Origin: Closterium sp. Naga37s-1
Taxonomy: Eukaryota; Streptophyta; Zygnematophyceae; Desmidiales; Closteriaceae
Direction: 5' to 3'
Assembly: GCA_947471745.1 (NCBI GenBank)
Contig: CANJKZ010000395.1
Location: 833,001 to 897,000 of the forward strand
Length of the DNA: 64,000 nucleotides
A program made the translations under genes and the position numbers. This document shows positions 10,064-20,687 of this stretch, one piece after another (within the stretch, counting starts at the first letter, position 1; the number at the start of each line of letters is the position of its first letter). Below the pieces are notes generated by a model, which saw nothing but the letters and a program-made list of their open reading frames with translations, was not told the origin of the DNA and ran no database searches.

Positions 10064-13000
10064 CATTTACTCATAAAATGCCGCCTGTGTGCGACCGGAC
10101 GCAGAGGGCTAAGTTGGAAAAAACGCGTTTGGCGTTTTATACGCTAGCGTTTTAACGCTAGCGTATAAACGCCATACGCTTGTTGGGTTGTGTTATATAC
10201 GCTCTGCAAACGCATGGCCGGGCAGGGTAAAAAAAGTTTTGGGCAGGGGGAAATTTGAGGTTAAGAGGTGGGGATGGGGGGAGGTGCAAAGCACCAGCAA
10301 AACCCATCCCTTATTTATTAATTTCCAGATTTCAGTCATGCAACTTCCTTCAACATCCCCCCACCCCACCTTCCACCTAACATCCTACACCCTCTATGGT
10401 ACTACTGCCCCTCATTCCCACCATCCAACCGCCCTTCACCTAAGCATACTCGTCCTCAAGAATAGCATCCTCCCCCTCCTCCTCCACTGTGTAGCCTTCA
10501 GGAGTGGGAGGGTCCTCCATGTTCCCCGTGACGACCCCCTGGCCAGCAGGGACCGAGTACCAGTTGTGCACAACTTGCCAGTTGTGCGCAACATAGACTA
10601 GGTCCCTGCACTTCTGGGAGCCTAGGCGGTTGCGCCTTGCCGTGTGGACTGCGTCCCACACAGCCCAGTTTCTCTCGCATGCAGCCGCTGAAACTGGCTG
10701 CGAGAGCATACGACAAGCAAGCGTCGCGAGCTCGGGAAAGTCAGTGCCGTTCCAATTCCACCACTCAACGGCGCTCTGCGTCCCCTCCTTCACTGCCGCA
10801 CGTTCAGCAATGGCCTGCGGCAGGCCAAAGCTTCCCTGCAGGGTCATGAACGCGGAAAGCCCCTCCTGCAGCACCACGGAAGCTCGGCGCTCCACGCCGT
10901 CCTTCCGAGTGATGGTGAGGTGGTCGTAGTGGGTCGTGATGTAGGTCTTCAGGACGCGCGTGCACTCAATGTCGCTCCTGAAGATCCCTTCTTCCTGGTT
11001 GACAGGATTCAGGATCCTGCCAACGACGTGCATGGGGCACGCGAGAGTCTCATCCCACCGCTTCTTCACGATGCGCGTGATGTCCCCCACCTCCCCCCTC
11101 GTCAGGAACCCGTCCGCCTGCTCGTCGAGGAGATCCTGCAGGTTCTCGGTGAGCTCGAGCATGTTGTCATAGATGCGGCCCATCATGCCCTTGGCCGTTG
11201 CATCCGTCGCGCGCATCATGACGAAGGGGACCTTCATGACGGCCGTGAAGAACTCCGCGAGCTTCCACCACGGCTCATCCATCACTTGCACGCGGAAGGC
11301 TTCCGCGCTCACTTTCCTTGCGCCAGTTGCCCAGCCACGCCACTCCTCACTCAGAACCATCTGCAGGAGGGAGAGGCGCACTTCACACAGGCGGGAGACC
11401 GCGATGAACTGCGTGCCGAAGCGCGTCCCCGCGGGCTTCAAGACCTGCTTCCCCTTCCCGCCGTTGACTTGAGGGCTGCGCAGGTAACCGCGCGTGAAGT
11501 GATGGTTCCGCACAAAATTGATGATCTCCGCCGCCCGGGAAACAATCTCCCTCGCCCACGACATCTTCCCAATGTCCTCCATCATAAGGTCGAGGACATG
11601 GGTCGCACACGGAACCTGCTCGATGTGCGGGTATTCCGCGATGAGGGCACGGCACGCGGCGGCGTAGTTGGAGCCTCCATCCATGCAAAAGGCCACGATG
11701 TTGTCGGCCCCGACCTTCTTGATGATCGGGCGAAGAAGGTCGGCAATGTAACCGCCCGTCTTCTGCTCCATTTTCGTGTCCACGGACTCGACGAAGACGG
11801 CCCCACTGTCATTGATGAGAAGTACGTTCGCCTGAGGACGGCCGCTGCCGTCCGTCATCATATCGCTCGCTATCGTAACGCCATCACGACGCCAGCTCGC
11901 CGCGACTGGAGCAAGCGCCACTTCAATGCGCTCGCGACACTTCTGGAGACCGGCACCACCGACGACGCGACGCTTCGGCGGGGTGTATCCAGCTCCCGCC
12001 CGCGCAATGCACGCGACTGCATTGCGCCAGAGGGGATGGTCGGCGTGATGTTCCGGCAGGCGCAGACCGGCGAAGAGAAGACACACCGCCTCGTCGGCGG
12101 ACATCTTCGCGCAGGCGGCGTCGTCGCCGTAGAAGTCTGTCATGCGAGACTTCTTCTCGCCATTGACCGCCGAGATTGCCGAAACCTCCGCGGTGCGCTT
12201 ATTCTCCCGCGCCTTGTTCTTCTTCTCGTAAATCGCCTTCACGCCGTCCTTGGCCTCCTTGGGAGATTTGGAGCACAGGTGCACCTCACGGCGCCTCATC
12301 TTGGCCCAGCTGGTGATGTGCTGCGCAGCGCGGTACATTCCGCCCGTGAACTTGAACTTGCAGTATTTGCAAACCTTGGTGGCGTGGTCGACATCGTCGC
12401 CGGGGGGCACTAAGAAGTGCTTGTAAACAGCGTGGTTACTGTCCATGCAGACCAATGAAGAGCTCGTAGCCTCAGCAGAAGTACTACAAGGCTCTGCAGT
12501 CGGGGTAGAACTTGGTGTTGCAGAACGATGGGGAGCCATGCTGGAAATGGAGCTAGAGGAAAGAAACTGAATGAATGACGAGAGGAAATGAGCTACATTT
12601 ATGTTGAAGGGAGGGTGGGTTGAAGGCAAGATTGGTGAATATTAAGTTGGAAAGGGAAGTGGGAGTTGACGGGGTGTGGTGGTGTGTGAAGTGGTGAACA
12701 ATTGTGGTGGGTGCGACTCGGCTTGGAAATTCAATTTTCAAGCCACTTTCGTGCTGTTCGAAACCCAACCCTCGCGTCGCCACGTTGCGAACGGAAACTC
12801 AATTTTTTATTTTTTTTTTGGGCTGCCCAACACTTTTCGAGCGTTTCTACACCAAAAACGCTGCGTTTGTTTTTTCGTAGCGTATAAACGCAAAACGCAA
12901 AAGTACATTAGCGTTTTTTCCAACTTAGGCAGAGGGCATCGTACCAAAGCACAAATTACAATCATACGATGCCACTCTGCGTGCGAGTCACAGAAGCCTC

Positions 13001-16000
13001 TCACCTGATGTTACAAACATCCATCCTGAATCTCCATCCACTCAACAGGCAGGGCAAGCAACGGTGTGTGAGGCGCGTCAACACTCACCTTGAAAGTGTA
13101 AACATGCATCTTGGAGTCCCAGTGAGCGAGCAAGAGGCGAGGCATGAGAAGGTAGAAAAGCATTTCGCCAGCAATGGTGATGCTCAGCTGTGCAATGGCC
13201 CGCTGCTCACACTTGTTGGTCAGAGTGACCTGCACAGGGAAGAGCGAGTGCGGGAGATGAAGGGGGCGTGGGAAAGGAGGGAAGGATCCCACATGCGGTT
13301 GAATGGATGTGATTTTGTGGGAATGGGAGGAGAAGGGAGAGGAGTGAAGAAGAGAGGAGGAAGAAGAGAGGAGGAAATAAGAGAGGAGGAAAGAAGTGAG
13401 GAGGAAAGAAGAGAGGAGGAAAGAAGAGAGGAGGAAAAGAGAGAGGAGGAAAGAAGAGAGGAGGAAAAGAGAGAGAGGAGGAGAAGACAGATCTATCTGA
13501 AATTGGACGAGGGAAGCAGAGGGGGGCATGGAGTGTAGGAAGACCTCAAAGGGGTACAGAGAGCTGGGAGGAGGTGGCAGGAAATGCGTTCTATAATAAT
13601 CACAATTATGTAGTATTAGTAATAGTAGTAGTAGCAATCATATTAGTAATAGCACGATTAATAACATTAATAGTAGTTGTTACTATTATTCCCAAAAACC
13701 CCTCGGTACAAGAAGGGGTGGGAGGGATGACCTCGAAGGGGCGCAGAGGGACGGGGGAGGAGGTGGGGAAGAGAAAATTGTGGATGTGTGTCCCCAACGC
13801 CACTGCTGCCATGGCACTGCCGTCCCTGCACTCTGCAACGGGGACGAGAGGGGCACGGGGACAGGGGGGAATGTGGGGATTGGAGCATCTGGGGACGGGC
13901 GCACGTGTGGATGGGCGCACATGTGGATGGGCGCACATGTGGAAGGGCGCACATGTGGATGGGCGCACATGTGAATGGGCGCACATGTGAATGGGCGCAC
14001 ATGTGGATGGGCGCACATGTGGATGGGCGCACATGTGAATGGGCGGGCCGCGGACGTGGAAATGGGCGGACGTGGGGATGGGGGGACATGGGTGGTTTTG
14101 ACATGGGGATGGGGGGACATGGGTGTTTTGACATGGGGATGGGGGGACATGAAATGGGTGGTTGTGGGGATGTAGAGATATGGAAAAAACAGTTGCATGG
14201 GGATGTGGGGTGAGGTGGATAATGGGATTATGGGGAAATGTGGGGGTGGTGAAATCTCAGCCTAATAGGGGGAAGAAGGAAGAGGAGAGAGAGAAGAATG
14301 GGGAGAGGAGCACAGCAAGCATGTGTGCCTGAATGAGAAAACGTGAGGGCAGAGGGAAGAGGAAAGAGGGAAGAGGAGAGAGGGGAGAGGGGAGAGGGGA
14401 GAGGGGAGAGGGGAGAGGGGAGAGGGGAGAGGGGAGAGGGGAGAGGGGAGAGGGGAGAGGGGAGAGGGGAGAGGGGCGAGGGGAGAGGGGAGAGGGGAGA
14501 GGGGAGAGGGGAGAGGGGAGAGGGGAGAGGGGAGAGGGGAGAGGGGAGAGGGGAGAGGGGAGAGGGGAGAGGGGAGAGGGGAGAGGGGAGAGGGGAGAGG
14601 GGAGAGGGGAGAGGGAGAGGGGAGAGGAGCGAGGGGAGAGGGGAGAGGGGAGAGGGGAGAGGGGCGAGGGGCGAGGGGAGAGGGGAGAGGGGAGAGGGGA
14701 GAGGGGAGAGGGGAGAGGGGAGAGGGGCGAGGGGAGAGGGGAGAGGGGAGAGGGGAGAGGGGAGAGGGGAGAGGGGAGAGGGGAGAGGGGAGAGGGGAGA
14801 GGGGAGAGGGGAGAGGGGAGAGGGGAGAGGGGAGAGGGGAGAGGGGCGAGGGGAGAGGGGAGAGGGGAGAGGGGAGAGGGGAGAGGGGCGAGGGGCGAGG
14901 GGCGAGGGGAGAGGAGAGAGGGGAGAGGGGAGAGGGGAGAGGGGAGAGGGGAGAGGGGAGAGGAGGGAGAGGGGAGAGGGGAGAGGGGAGAGGGGAGAGG
15001 GGAGAGGGGAGAGGGGAGAGGGGAGAGGGGAGAGGGGAGAGGGGCGAGGGGCGAGGGGAGAGGGGAGAGGGGAGAGGGGAGAGGGGAGAGGGGAGAGGGG
15101 AGAGGGGAGAGGGGAGAGGGGAGAGGGGAGAGGGGAGAGGGGAGAGGGGAGAGGGGAGAGGGGAGAGGGGAGAGGGGAGAGGGGAGAGGGGAGAGGGGAG
15201 AGGGGAGAGGAGAGAGGGGAGAGGGGCGAGGGGCGAGGGGCGAGGGGAGAGGGGAGAAGGGAGAGGGGAGAGGGGAGAGGAGAGAGGGGAGAGGGGAGAG
15301 GGGAGAGGGGCGAGGGGCGAGGGGAGAAGGGAGAGGGGAGAGGGGAGAGGGGAGAGGGGAGAGGGGAGAGGGGAGAGGGGAGAGGGGAGAGGGGAGAGGG
15401 GAGAGGGGAGAGGGGAGAGGGGAGAGGGGAGAGGGGAGAGGGGAGAGGGGAGAGGGACGAGTCCAAGTGGAAGGTAGAGGCAGCGCGAGAGTAGGTCACC
15501 TGGCGGGAGGTTATTGCCTTGCTGCAGCTGCCGTCCAACCCCATCAGAGGGGAGGACTACCACAGGTGCTACCACAGGTGCGTCCTGAGTCACCGCACTC
15601 CAAGCCACGGCCCCATCAGAGGGGTACGGCAGGTGAGAGAGGCGCGAGAGGCGCGAGGAGTGGGAGAGGCGAGGGGGATGCGAGAGGTGATAGGGATGAG
15701 CGGGGTATGAGAAACTGGTACTGTTGGTGGCTACTACCGGCGGTCCTTCCACACTGTCACCGCTTCTCCACGTCTCCCCTCTCTCCCCTCCCTCCCCTCT
15801 CTCCCCTCTCTCCCCTTTGCCTGCCCGTAACGTGCGCCTCACCACCTGTTGCCTCAACCCCACCCGCGCGTCTTCCCCCACCGCCTCTTCCCCAGCATTC
15901 CCCCCCTCTCGCTCCCCGCTGCGCTCAAAGATCCCCTGTCCGCGCACTAACGTCCCCCGACCTGGTTCTGTTCCCCCCGAAGTTGCTTTTCCCGCCGCCC

Positions 16001-16139
16001 CCGCCAGCATCAGCACCACCGCTAGAGCGCGCCAGGGCAGGGTGGGGGAACGAGCGCGCGCGTGCAGCGGGGAGAGCGCGCGCGCGCGTACGGCAGAGAT
16101 GACGGAAGCCGCCAGCGCGGAACAGTGGGTGGAGGTCAT
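9648..16139 (-). CDS. Secreted TPD1-like protein, paralogue A (four exons, hAT in intron 3)
   Basis: Minus-strand exons 16139-15500, 13832-13732, 13229-13089 and 9797-9648 (stop TAG 9648-9650) join in phase and give 343 residues, exactly the length of its neighbour at 17376-19319. Residues about 36-50 ([15 protein letters not shown]) look like a signal peptide core. Next come [13 protein letters not shown], a low-complexity linker, then the conserved domain in exons 2-4: [38 protein letters not shown] and PYIVSV. The order (N-T/K-C block, a hydrophobic strand, G-x-x-x-x-F, then Y-x-x-SV) resembles plant TPD1-like secreted ligands; two of the usual cysteines are absent and a CBM49-type sandwich is an alternative. 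The start is uncertain: the frame is open upstream to an ATG at 16316 (402 residues), but 16139 matches the paralogue's length. Intron 1 holds a 1.1-kb minisatellite and intron 3 a whole hAT transposon. Confidence 0.72.
9982..10062. repeat. (GA)n microsatellite, about 40 units
   Basis: Pure AG/GA dinucleotide run preceded by a G-rich stretch, inside intron 3 of TPD1-like gene A, just outside the hAT target site. Confidence 0.97.
10131..10172. repeat. Subterminal palindrome of the hAT element
   Basis: A 42-bp near-perfect palindrome (arms GGCGTTTTATACGCTAGCGT and its complement, one base of asymmetry) starts 22 bp inside the left end. Related words recur near 12880-12915 at the right end. Likely a transposase-binding or hairpin-forming subterminal region. 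Confidence 0.85.
10440..12539 (-). CDS. hAT transposase (BED finger, DUF659, hAT dimerisation domain)
   Basis: Single uninterrupted frame of 699 residues from the ATG at 12539 ([11 protein letters not shown]); the frame is open to another ATG at 12629 (729 residues), whose extra N-terminus looks non-conserved. Near the N-terminus CKYCKFKF...QHI is a BED-type zinc finger for end binding. A DUF659/RNase H-like core follows, with SDMMTDGSG (first catalytic Asp) and FCMDGGSN (second Asp). Near the C-terminus [20 protein letters not shown] and [10 protein letters not shown] (catalytic Glu, hAT dimerisation motif) are present. The enzyme would excise and reinsert the element by cut-and-paste with 8-bp target duplications. 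All recognisable catalytic motifs are present and no interruption is visible, so function is plausible. No intron is needed. Confidence 0.95.
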   Translation of the reverse strand: MAPHRSATPSSTPTAEPCSTSAEATSSSLVCMDSNHAVYKHFLVPPGDDVDHATKVCKYCKFKFTGGMYRAAQHITSWAKMRRREVHLCSKSPKEAKDGVKAIYEKKNKARENKRTAEVSAISAVNGEKKSRMTDFYGDDAACAKMSADEAVCLLFAGLRLPEHHADHPLWRNAVACIARAGAGYTPPKRRVVGGAGLQKCRERIEVALAPVAASWRRDGVTIASDMMTDGSGRPQANVLLINDSGAVFVESVDTKMEQKTGGYIADLLRPIIKKVGADNIVAFCMDGGSNYAAACRALIAEYPHIEQVPCATHVLDLMMEDIGKMSWAREIVSRAAEIINFVRNHHFTRGYLRSPQVNGGKGKQVLKPAGTRFGTQFIAVSRLCEVRLSLLQMVLSEEWRGWATGARKVSAEAFRVQVMDEPWWKLAEFFTAVMKVPFVMMRATDATAKGMMGRIYDNMLELTENLQDLLDEQADGFLTRGEVGDITRIVKKRWDETLACPMHVVGRILNPVNQEEGIFRSDIECTRVLKTYITTHYDHLTITRKDGVERRASVVLQEGLSAFMTLQGSFGLPQAIAERAAVKEGTQSAVEWWNWNGTDFPELATLACRMLSQPVSAAACERNWAVWDAVHTARRNRLGSQKCRDLVYVAHNWQVVHNWYSVPAGQGVVTGNMEDPPTPEGYTVEEEGEDAILEDEYA
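13340..13485. repeat. GAGGAAAGAAGAGAG purine minisatellite
   Basis: Imperfect 14-15 bp units of pure A/G on the plus strand in intron 2 of TPD1-like gene A. Confidence 0.85.
13541..13790 (-). repeat. Two copies of the end of exon 2 with splice donor (TPD1-like gene A)
   Basis: Read on the minus strand, the 3' end of exon 2 (CCCTTCGAG|GTCATC, ending at 13732) recurs diverged at about 13541-13583 as TACCCCTTTGAG|GTCTTC. The distal copy resembles the paralogue's exon end (TACCCTTATGAG) more closely than the assigned exon end does, so it could be the ancestral or an alternative exon end. Confidence 0.6.
13903..14044. repeat. 16-bp minisatellite GGGCGCACATGTGGAT
   Basis: About nine tandem units with few changes (GGAT/GAAT variants) in intron 1 of TPD1-like gene A, followed by a short array of ATGGGGGGACATG words (about 14070-14160). 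Confidence 0.9.
14370..15456. repeat. 1.1-kb GAGAGGGG minisatellite
   Basis: About 135 units of an 8-bp purine word (GAGAGGGG, some GCGAGGGG variants) fill most of intron 1 of TPD1-like gene A. The plus strand is almost pure purine, so the gene's own transcript here is pure pyrimidine. Long open frames on both strands over this array follow from its composition. Confidence 0.97.
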
Positions 16140-17375
16140 GCAAGATGAGTGGCGGCACTCGGTGTGACTCGGTGTCATGCGGTGGCAGGGAGGAACCGTG
16201 GAGGGTTCAGTATCAGCGTCGTCGCGCCTCGCGAGCCGGGGTCGCGACGCCGACCGTGCGTCGCAATGTGGGCACGCGCGCGCTGAACGGGTGTGTTTCC
16301 TTCTCTCACGCCTCAAAAGCGTAATGTGAGTTTGAGGGTGGCTGGGAGAAACAAGGATTTTTCCTCACGTTTCCAAAACTCAGGGCGAATACGAGATGGA
16401 TGGGAGAAAACGCTAGATGCGGGGATGCAGGAAGCGCCAATGCGGCAATGCGGCAATGCGGCACTGCGGCGATGCGGCGATGCGGCGATGTGGCAATGCA
16501 GCAATCACGTGGAAGAACGGGAGGAGGGCAGGAGGCCTCAGAGGCGCGAATCTACTACTCTGTCGTAGCCTCAGCCTCACGACCACACACGGCTTGGGAT
16601 GACTCAGAGCTCAGGCTGGAGGGATAGCCGATGAGGGGAATACGACGGGCGCGAGGAGCTTTGGTAAATGGCGGGCCACGGCGCACAGAGCGACTGTCGT
16701 GTCATGCATGCACGTGTTACGATTGTGCATGGCTGTGAATTGACGGTGCTGTGCTGTGCCGTGCGATATGAAGAGGTGCGGGGTGCATGGAGACGTTCTT
16801 ATGTGGCTGAGGAATGGGCGGCGAGAGAGTTGCGGGATATCACCGTTTTTTTTAACGGAATCCAAACCCACATGGTAAGTTTCGAAGGATGAACAACAGT
16901 GACTTTCTGGCCAATAATCATGAACTACCGTATTGGTCTAACCTGTGTGGCGAAGAGACTAGGGAAAATATACGAATGATAAGAATAAGGGAGGCCATAT
17001 GAGTTGATGATATGGTATTTGTAGCTGCTCTCCAAAACAGACTCGCGAATCAATAATACGGATTTATTGGAAATGCTTTGGCGCCCAGTACCACGTGCTA
17101 CATCTCAGTACCATCTTACGTACCTGTACAATTGCTAGTTAGATCGTACCAACCACTGGAGGCAGTGTTGTGCAAGGTATTTAATTCCAGAGGCGGTTGA
17201 TACGATACCAGAAACAATAGATAACATGTGTGCTTCATGGCCGAGCAGCAAAACACTGAGAGAACGAAACTGAAACATAAGCACACACACAGCTATGAAT
17301 TCTGCATGTGAATGAGACACCATGAAAACATGAATAATCAAGCTACACTGGCAGTGCAGTGCAAACTAAATACAG
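16140..17375. other. Spacer between the two TPD1-like genes
   Basis: It should hold the promoter of gene A and the 3' UTR of gene B. A short 9-bp-unit array of GCGGCAATG/GCGGCGATG words lies at about 16436-16502. I see no exon, RNA gene or transposon end. Confidence 0.5.
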
Positions 17376-19319
17376 CTACAAGGGAGAAAATGAGGCGTCG
17401 TGAACAGAGAGCGCATAGATGAGGTCGAGCACGACAGTGCAGTTGAACTTGATGGAGCCCCCCGGCGGGATGACCACCTGATCGTCAGGTGCTCCCAGTG
17501 GCGGGAGTACCTGCGAGGGGGAATCAGAATGCTGGAGTTAGGAATCAAAGTGGAAATGGAGGAGTGGATGGAGATCGAGGGGAGGAAGAGCCGGGAAGAG
17601 AGAGAGAAAGAAGGGAGAGAGGACGAGGAAGGAATGGCAGCCACGACACAGTGGGAGGAACATGGCTCCTCCTAAGCTGAATCAACCTTCAAGACAAGGA
17701 GTAAAGAAATAAGCAAGTGAGGGAGAGCAGGAGCAAATTATAGAGGAAGAGAGTGCATCCAAGAGGAAAAGAATGAGTGAGGGAGAGCAGGAGTGAGAGA
17801 GGTGGACCTTGAAGTTTGTGACGACGCTGAGGGAGTCAGGCTCTGTGACCTGGAGGCGTGGCAGGAGGATGTAGGAGCGCAGGCGCAGCCCTGTCAGCCC
17901 GATCCTCATGTCTGCGATGGCACGCTGCCCACACGTGTTGGTCAGAGTGACCTGTGCAGGGAAGGTCGAGGGCCAGGGAGGGGGAGAGGGAGGGGATAGG
18001 AGGAAAGAGGGGGAGGGGGGGGGTGGGGTAGAGGAATGGATGTGGAGCATGGGGGTGAGAAGCAGAGGATGCGAAAGCATGTGAGGTGATCATATGGCGG
18101 TTTGCAGGGGAGGGAACGAGAAGGGATGGGCAGAGCAAAGAGGGAAGGCATGAGTTGGTGATTGGCCATGCTAAACCATACAGAAGCGAGTGATTGAACA
18201 TAAAACGAGCTTACAGTGTTCTTTTATTTTCTTTTCAGGTGTGTTTGCGGCGAGACCTCGTAAGGCAAGAAAAGAAGCATTGGGTTTGGTGTGGGGAAGC
18301 GTAGGGTAGCAAATACCTCATAAGGGTACAGGGAGAGCTGGGATGTGGAGGCTGGGAAGCGATAGTCATGGCGCACTGACTTCATCGTCACTGCTTCCTT
18401 TGCACTGCCGTCCCTGCACTCTGCTCAAAGGGAGGAGGGGGACGAGGGTGTGGAGGAAGAGGTGAGAGAGAGAGGGAGTGGAGCACGGAGCACGCAGATG
18501 ATGAAGAGGAAGAGAAGGCCGGAGAGGGACGGTAGGGAGTAAGGAGAACGAGAGGAGAAAGGTCTGGAGCAAAGCGGGATGTGAGGTACTGAGGGAGGAG
18601 GAGGAGGGAGAAGGGAAGAGGGATCTGGGATGAAAGGATAAGGAGGATGGGAGGCAGGGCGACGGGTCACCTGGTGGGAGGCTATTGGCTTGCTGCAACG
18701 GGCGTCCCAGAGAGGGCGATGGTAGCGTTGATGGCAGTGGGGTGGACGGTGATGCTGCCTCGACCACACCACCTGATGCAAGCACCCGATGCATAGCACG
18801 ATCAGGACCTCCGGTGCTGCCAGTCGCTGCTGCTGCTGCTGCTGCTGCTGCCTCGTGTGTGTTGTCGTTATCGTTGTCAACAGAAGAAGTGCCAGCAGAA
18901 GCATCGTCAGCAGCAGCGGCAGCAGCAGTAGCAGCATCGTTGGCAGCAGCAGCAGCAGCAGCATAAGACGAAGATGAGCCGTACAGGATCGTGACACCAT
19001 CGTTGTCAGCAACAGCACCCTCTGTCTCGGCGCTGCTATTATTCCACCCTTCCACACCGTCATCACCACTTCTCTGCTGCTCCCTTCTCTCCCCTTCTCC
19101 CTTCTCCTCCCCTTTCTGCTCCGCTCGCAACGTCCGTCGCACCACCTGCTGCCTCAACCCCACCTGCACGTCTCCAGCATACTCCCCTCCTTGGCGCATA
19201 AGTCCCGCTCCTCCGCGCGCCCAGACCCCCCAAATCCCCACCCCCGCCGTCCCCGCCAGCATCAGCGCCATCGCGAGAGCGCGCCAGTACATGGTCACGG
19301 GGGAGAGCTGTGCGCCCAT
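17376..19319 (-). CDS. Secreted TPD1-like protein, paralogue B (four exons)
   Basis: Minus-strand exons 19319-18671, 18420-18317, 17951-17808 and 17510-17376 (stop TAG 17376-17378) join in phase and give 343 residues. Residues about 10-26 (MYWRALAMALMLAGTAG) form a signal-peptide core, so export is likely; an in-frame ATG at 19292 is the alternative start. A conserved [13 protein letters not shown] block and an Ala/Thr-rich linker coded by CAG/CTG-type repeats lead to the C-terminal domain (about 217-343): ECRDGSAKEAVTMKS, YPYEVTLTNTCGQRAIADMR, VIPPGGSIKFNCTVV and IYALSV. This aligns by eye with TPD1-like proteins (the VNTC block; G-x-x-x-x-F; Y-x-LSV), which in land plants are apoplastic ligands of the LRR kinase EMS1, though some TPD1 cysteines are missing. 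It is a tandem duplicate of gene A with the same intron positions. Family call moderate, gene structure firm. Confidence 0.78.
18825..18962 (-). repeat. Trinucleotide (CAG/CTG) tracts coding poly-Ala in TPD1-like gene B
   Basis: GCTGCT and GCAGCA runs inside exon 1 code for alanine stretches in the linker of paralogue B. Paralogue A has a different, non-Ala linker, so this part of the protein is poorly constrained. Confidence 0.85.
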
Positions 19320-20687
19320 GGTTGCAGGGGGGACGCGGGTCCGTGGTAAGGCGCGGCTGGGATGGAGGAGGCCCGCGTAAAATAACTACCACTATTACTA
19401 GCACCAGATGTCACAGGCGCTGGTTGTAGCCCTTCTAGTAGTGTTGATTGTAGTGGTGCTGGCGTATAGCAAGCATAACTGCGCCCGAAGGTGGATCCAG
19501 TTCCGCCGCGCTTGCTCTTTGCACACTGGCCGGGCACAGGCTGACTGGCTGACTGGCTCTCTCGCTCGCTCAAATACTCGGTGGCTCAGTGGGTAGAGGA
19601 ACGAGCAACGCTTGCTACTGCGGCTGCCGTCTTTCCTGGCGAGAACAACGCGCCCGTGCCGGCGTTTTGCAGCAGACGGGGAACAGCGGCCGGGAGGAGA
19701 GGTCGAAATGGGAGAGACTCTCTCGGGCGGGCCAAAAGCGAAACCCGTGACTCCCTCGGAGGCAGAAACTTGAGAATTAAGAGAATTCGGATACTTCCGG
19801 TCGTTCTGTGAGAGATATATGCAGATTGGACCCCTTCCACTCTTACGGAATCGCCTCTGATTACGCAATAGTATTGCGCGAGGCATGTGGACCGGCGAGG
19901 GTACAAGACGGGATCATGATGCAACCGCCTCCGAGGCGGCGGGGGCCCGGGATGACGCGCGCAGAGAGGTGGGCGGATCCGCGCGGAAATTTCTAGGGTT
20001 CCAACCCCTCGTATCCAAACGCAGGGATCCATGATACGCGGAGGCACGTGGAGAAGGCAGGCTGCGGGAATGCTCGGACGAGCGGAAGTCGATGAGGTGA
20101 GTGGGGCTCTGGTGCAAAGGTCCCAGGGGAGCTGTGAGATCAGGCGATTCTGCTCGTCGTCGTCGTCTCCTGGCGTGTGCCTGCGGAGATTCCGAGGCAC
20201 CGGAGCAAACAACAAAGCTGCGAAGCGGCGCGGTTACATGCGAGGTTCATGGTGGCTGGATGCAATTGCTGGCTAGTAAGTGCCTTCGCAGTGGACCTGC
20301 AGTGCAGTTGTAGTAGCATAGAGTAATGCGGTTGACGACCGCAATTGGCGGCTGGGGAAAATAGGTTGCGAGTGATGAGGGCGGTTTGAGTAGGGAAGTT
20401 GGGAGATGAAACGGCGGGAGGCGAAACGGCACAAATGTCTACAGTTTTACAAATAATGGAGGCTTATAACGGTTTCATTTTAGCACCTTAAAACTCCCTC
20501 CCTTTTTTTTCCAGAACAACATATATACATCATTTGTACATACATGCAAAGAAAAGGTGCCACATGAAAAATAATCTAGAGAACTAACCAATCAGTCCAT
20601 GGGTAAATTTTGTTACGACTAATATTAAAACCATCATCAAATGTCATTCTTTAAAGTATAAATGCTCATTCGTAGAGTAGTAACATG
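19320..20687. other. Upstream region of TPD1-like gene B, no gene seen
   Basis: It should contain the gene B promoter. No exon with a consistent splice phase, no convincing RNA gene and no element end was found. Confidence 0.45.

Larger units (their letters stand above)
10109..12928 (-). mobile_element. Complete hAT-superfamily DNA transposon
   Basis: Both ends carry an 18-bp perfect inverted repeat, CTAAGTTGGAAAAAACGC at 10109-10126 and its reverse complement at 12911-12928. The element is flanked by the exact 8-bp target duplication GCAGAGGG (10101-10108 and 12929-12936), the length typical of hAT. It is 2820 bp and contains one long transposase frame on the minus strand. Subterminal copies of the words GCGTATAAACGC and AACGC cluster at both ends, as expected for transposase binding sites, and the left end has a large palindrome. 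It sits in the last intron of TPD1-like gene A in the same orientation as that gene. Perfect ends, an intact target duplication and an open frame suggest a recent and possibly still mobile copy. Confidence 0.96.

Noticed and set aside
10920-12413. 497-codon plus-strand frame opposite the hAT transposase
   Set aside because: It is the antisense shadow of a GC-rich real gene; no domain is recognisable.
14262-16316. Very long open frames over the GAGAGGGG array (up to 684 codons)
   Set aside because: They arise from an 8-bp stop-free repeat in intron 1. Only 15500-16139 fits the paralogue and has a proper donor.
19580-19660. Possible tRNA (GGTGGCTCAGTGGGTAGAG resembles a D-arm)
   Set aside because: No matching T-arm (GGTTCRA) or acceptor stem could be folded downstream.
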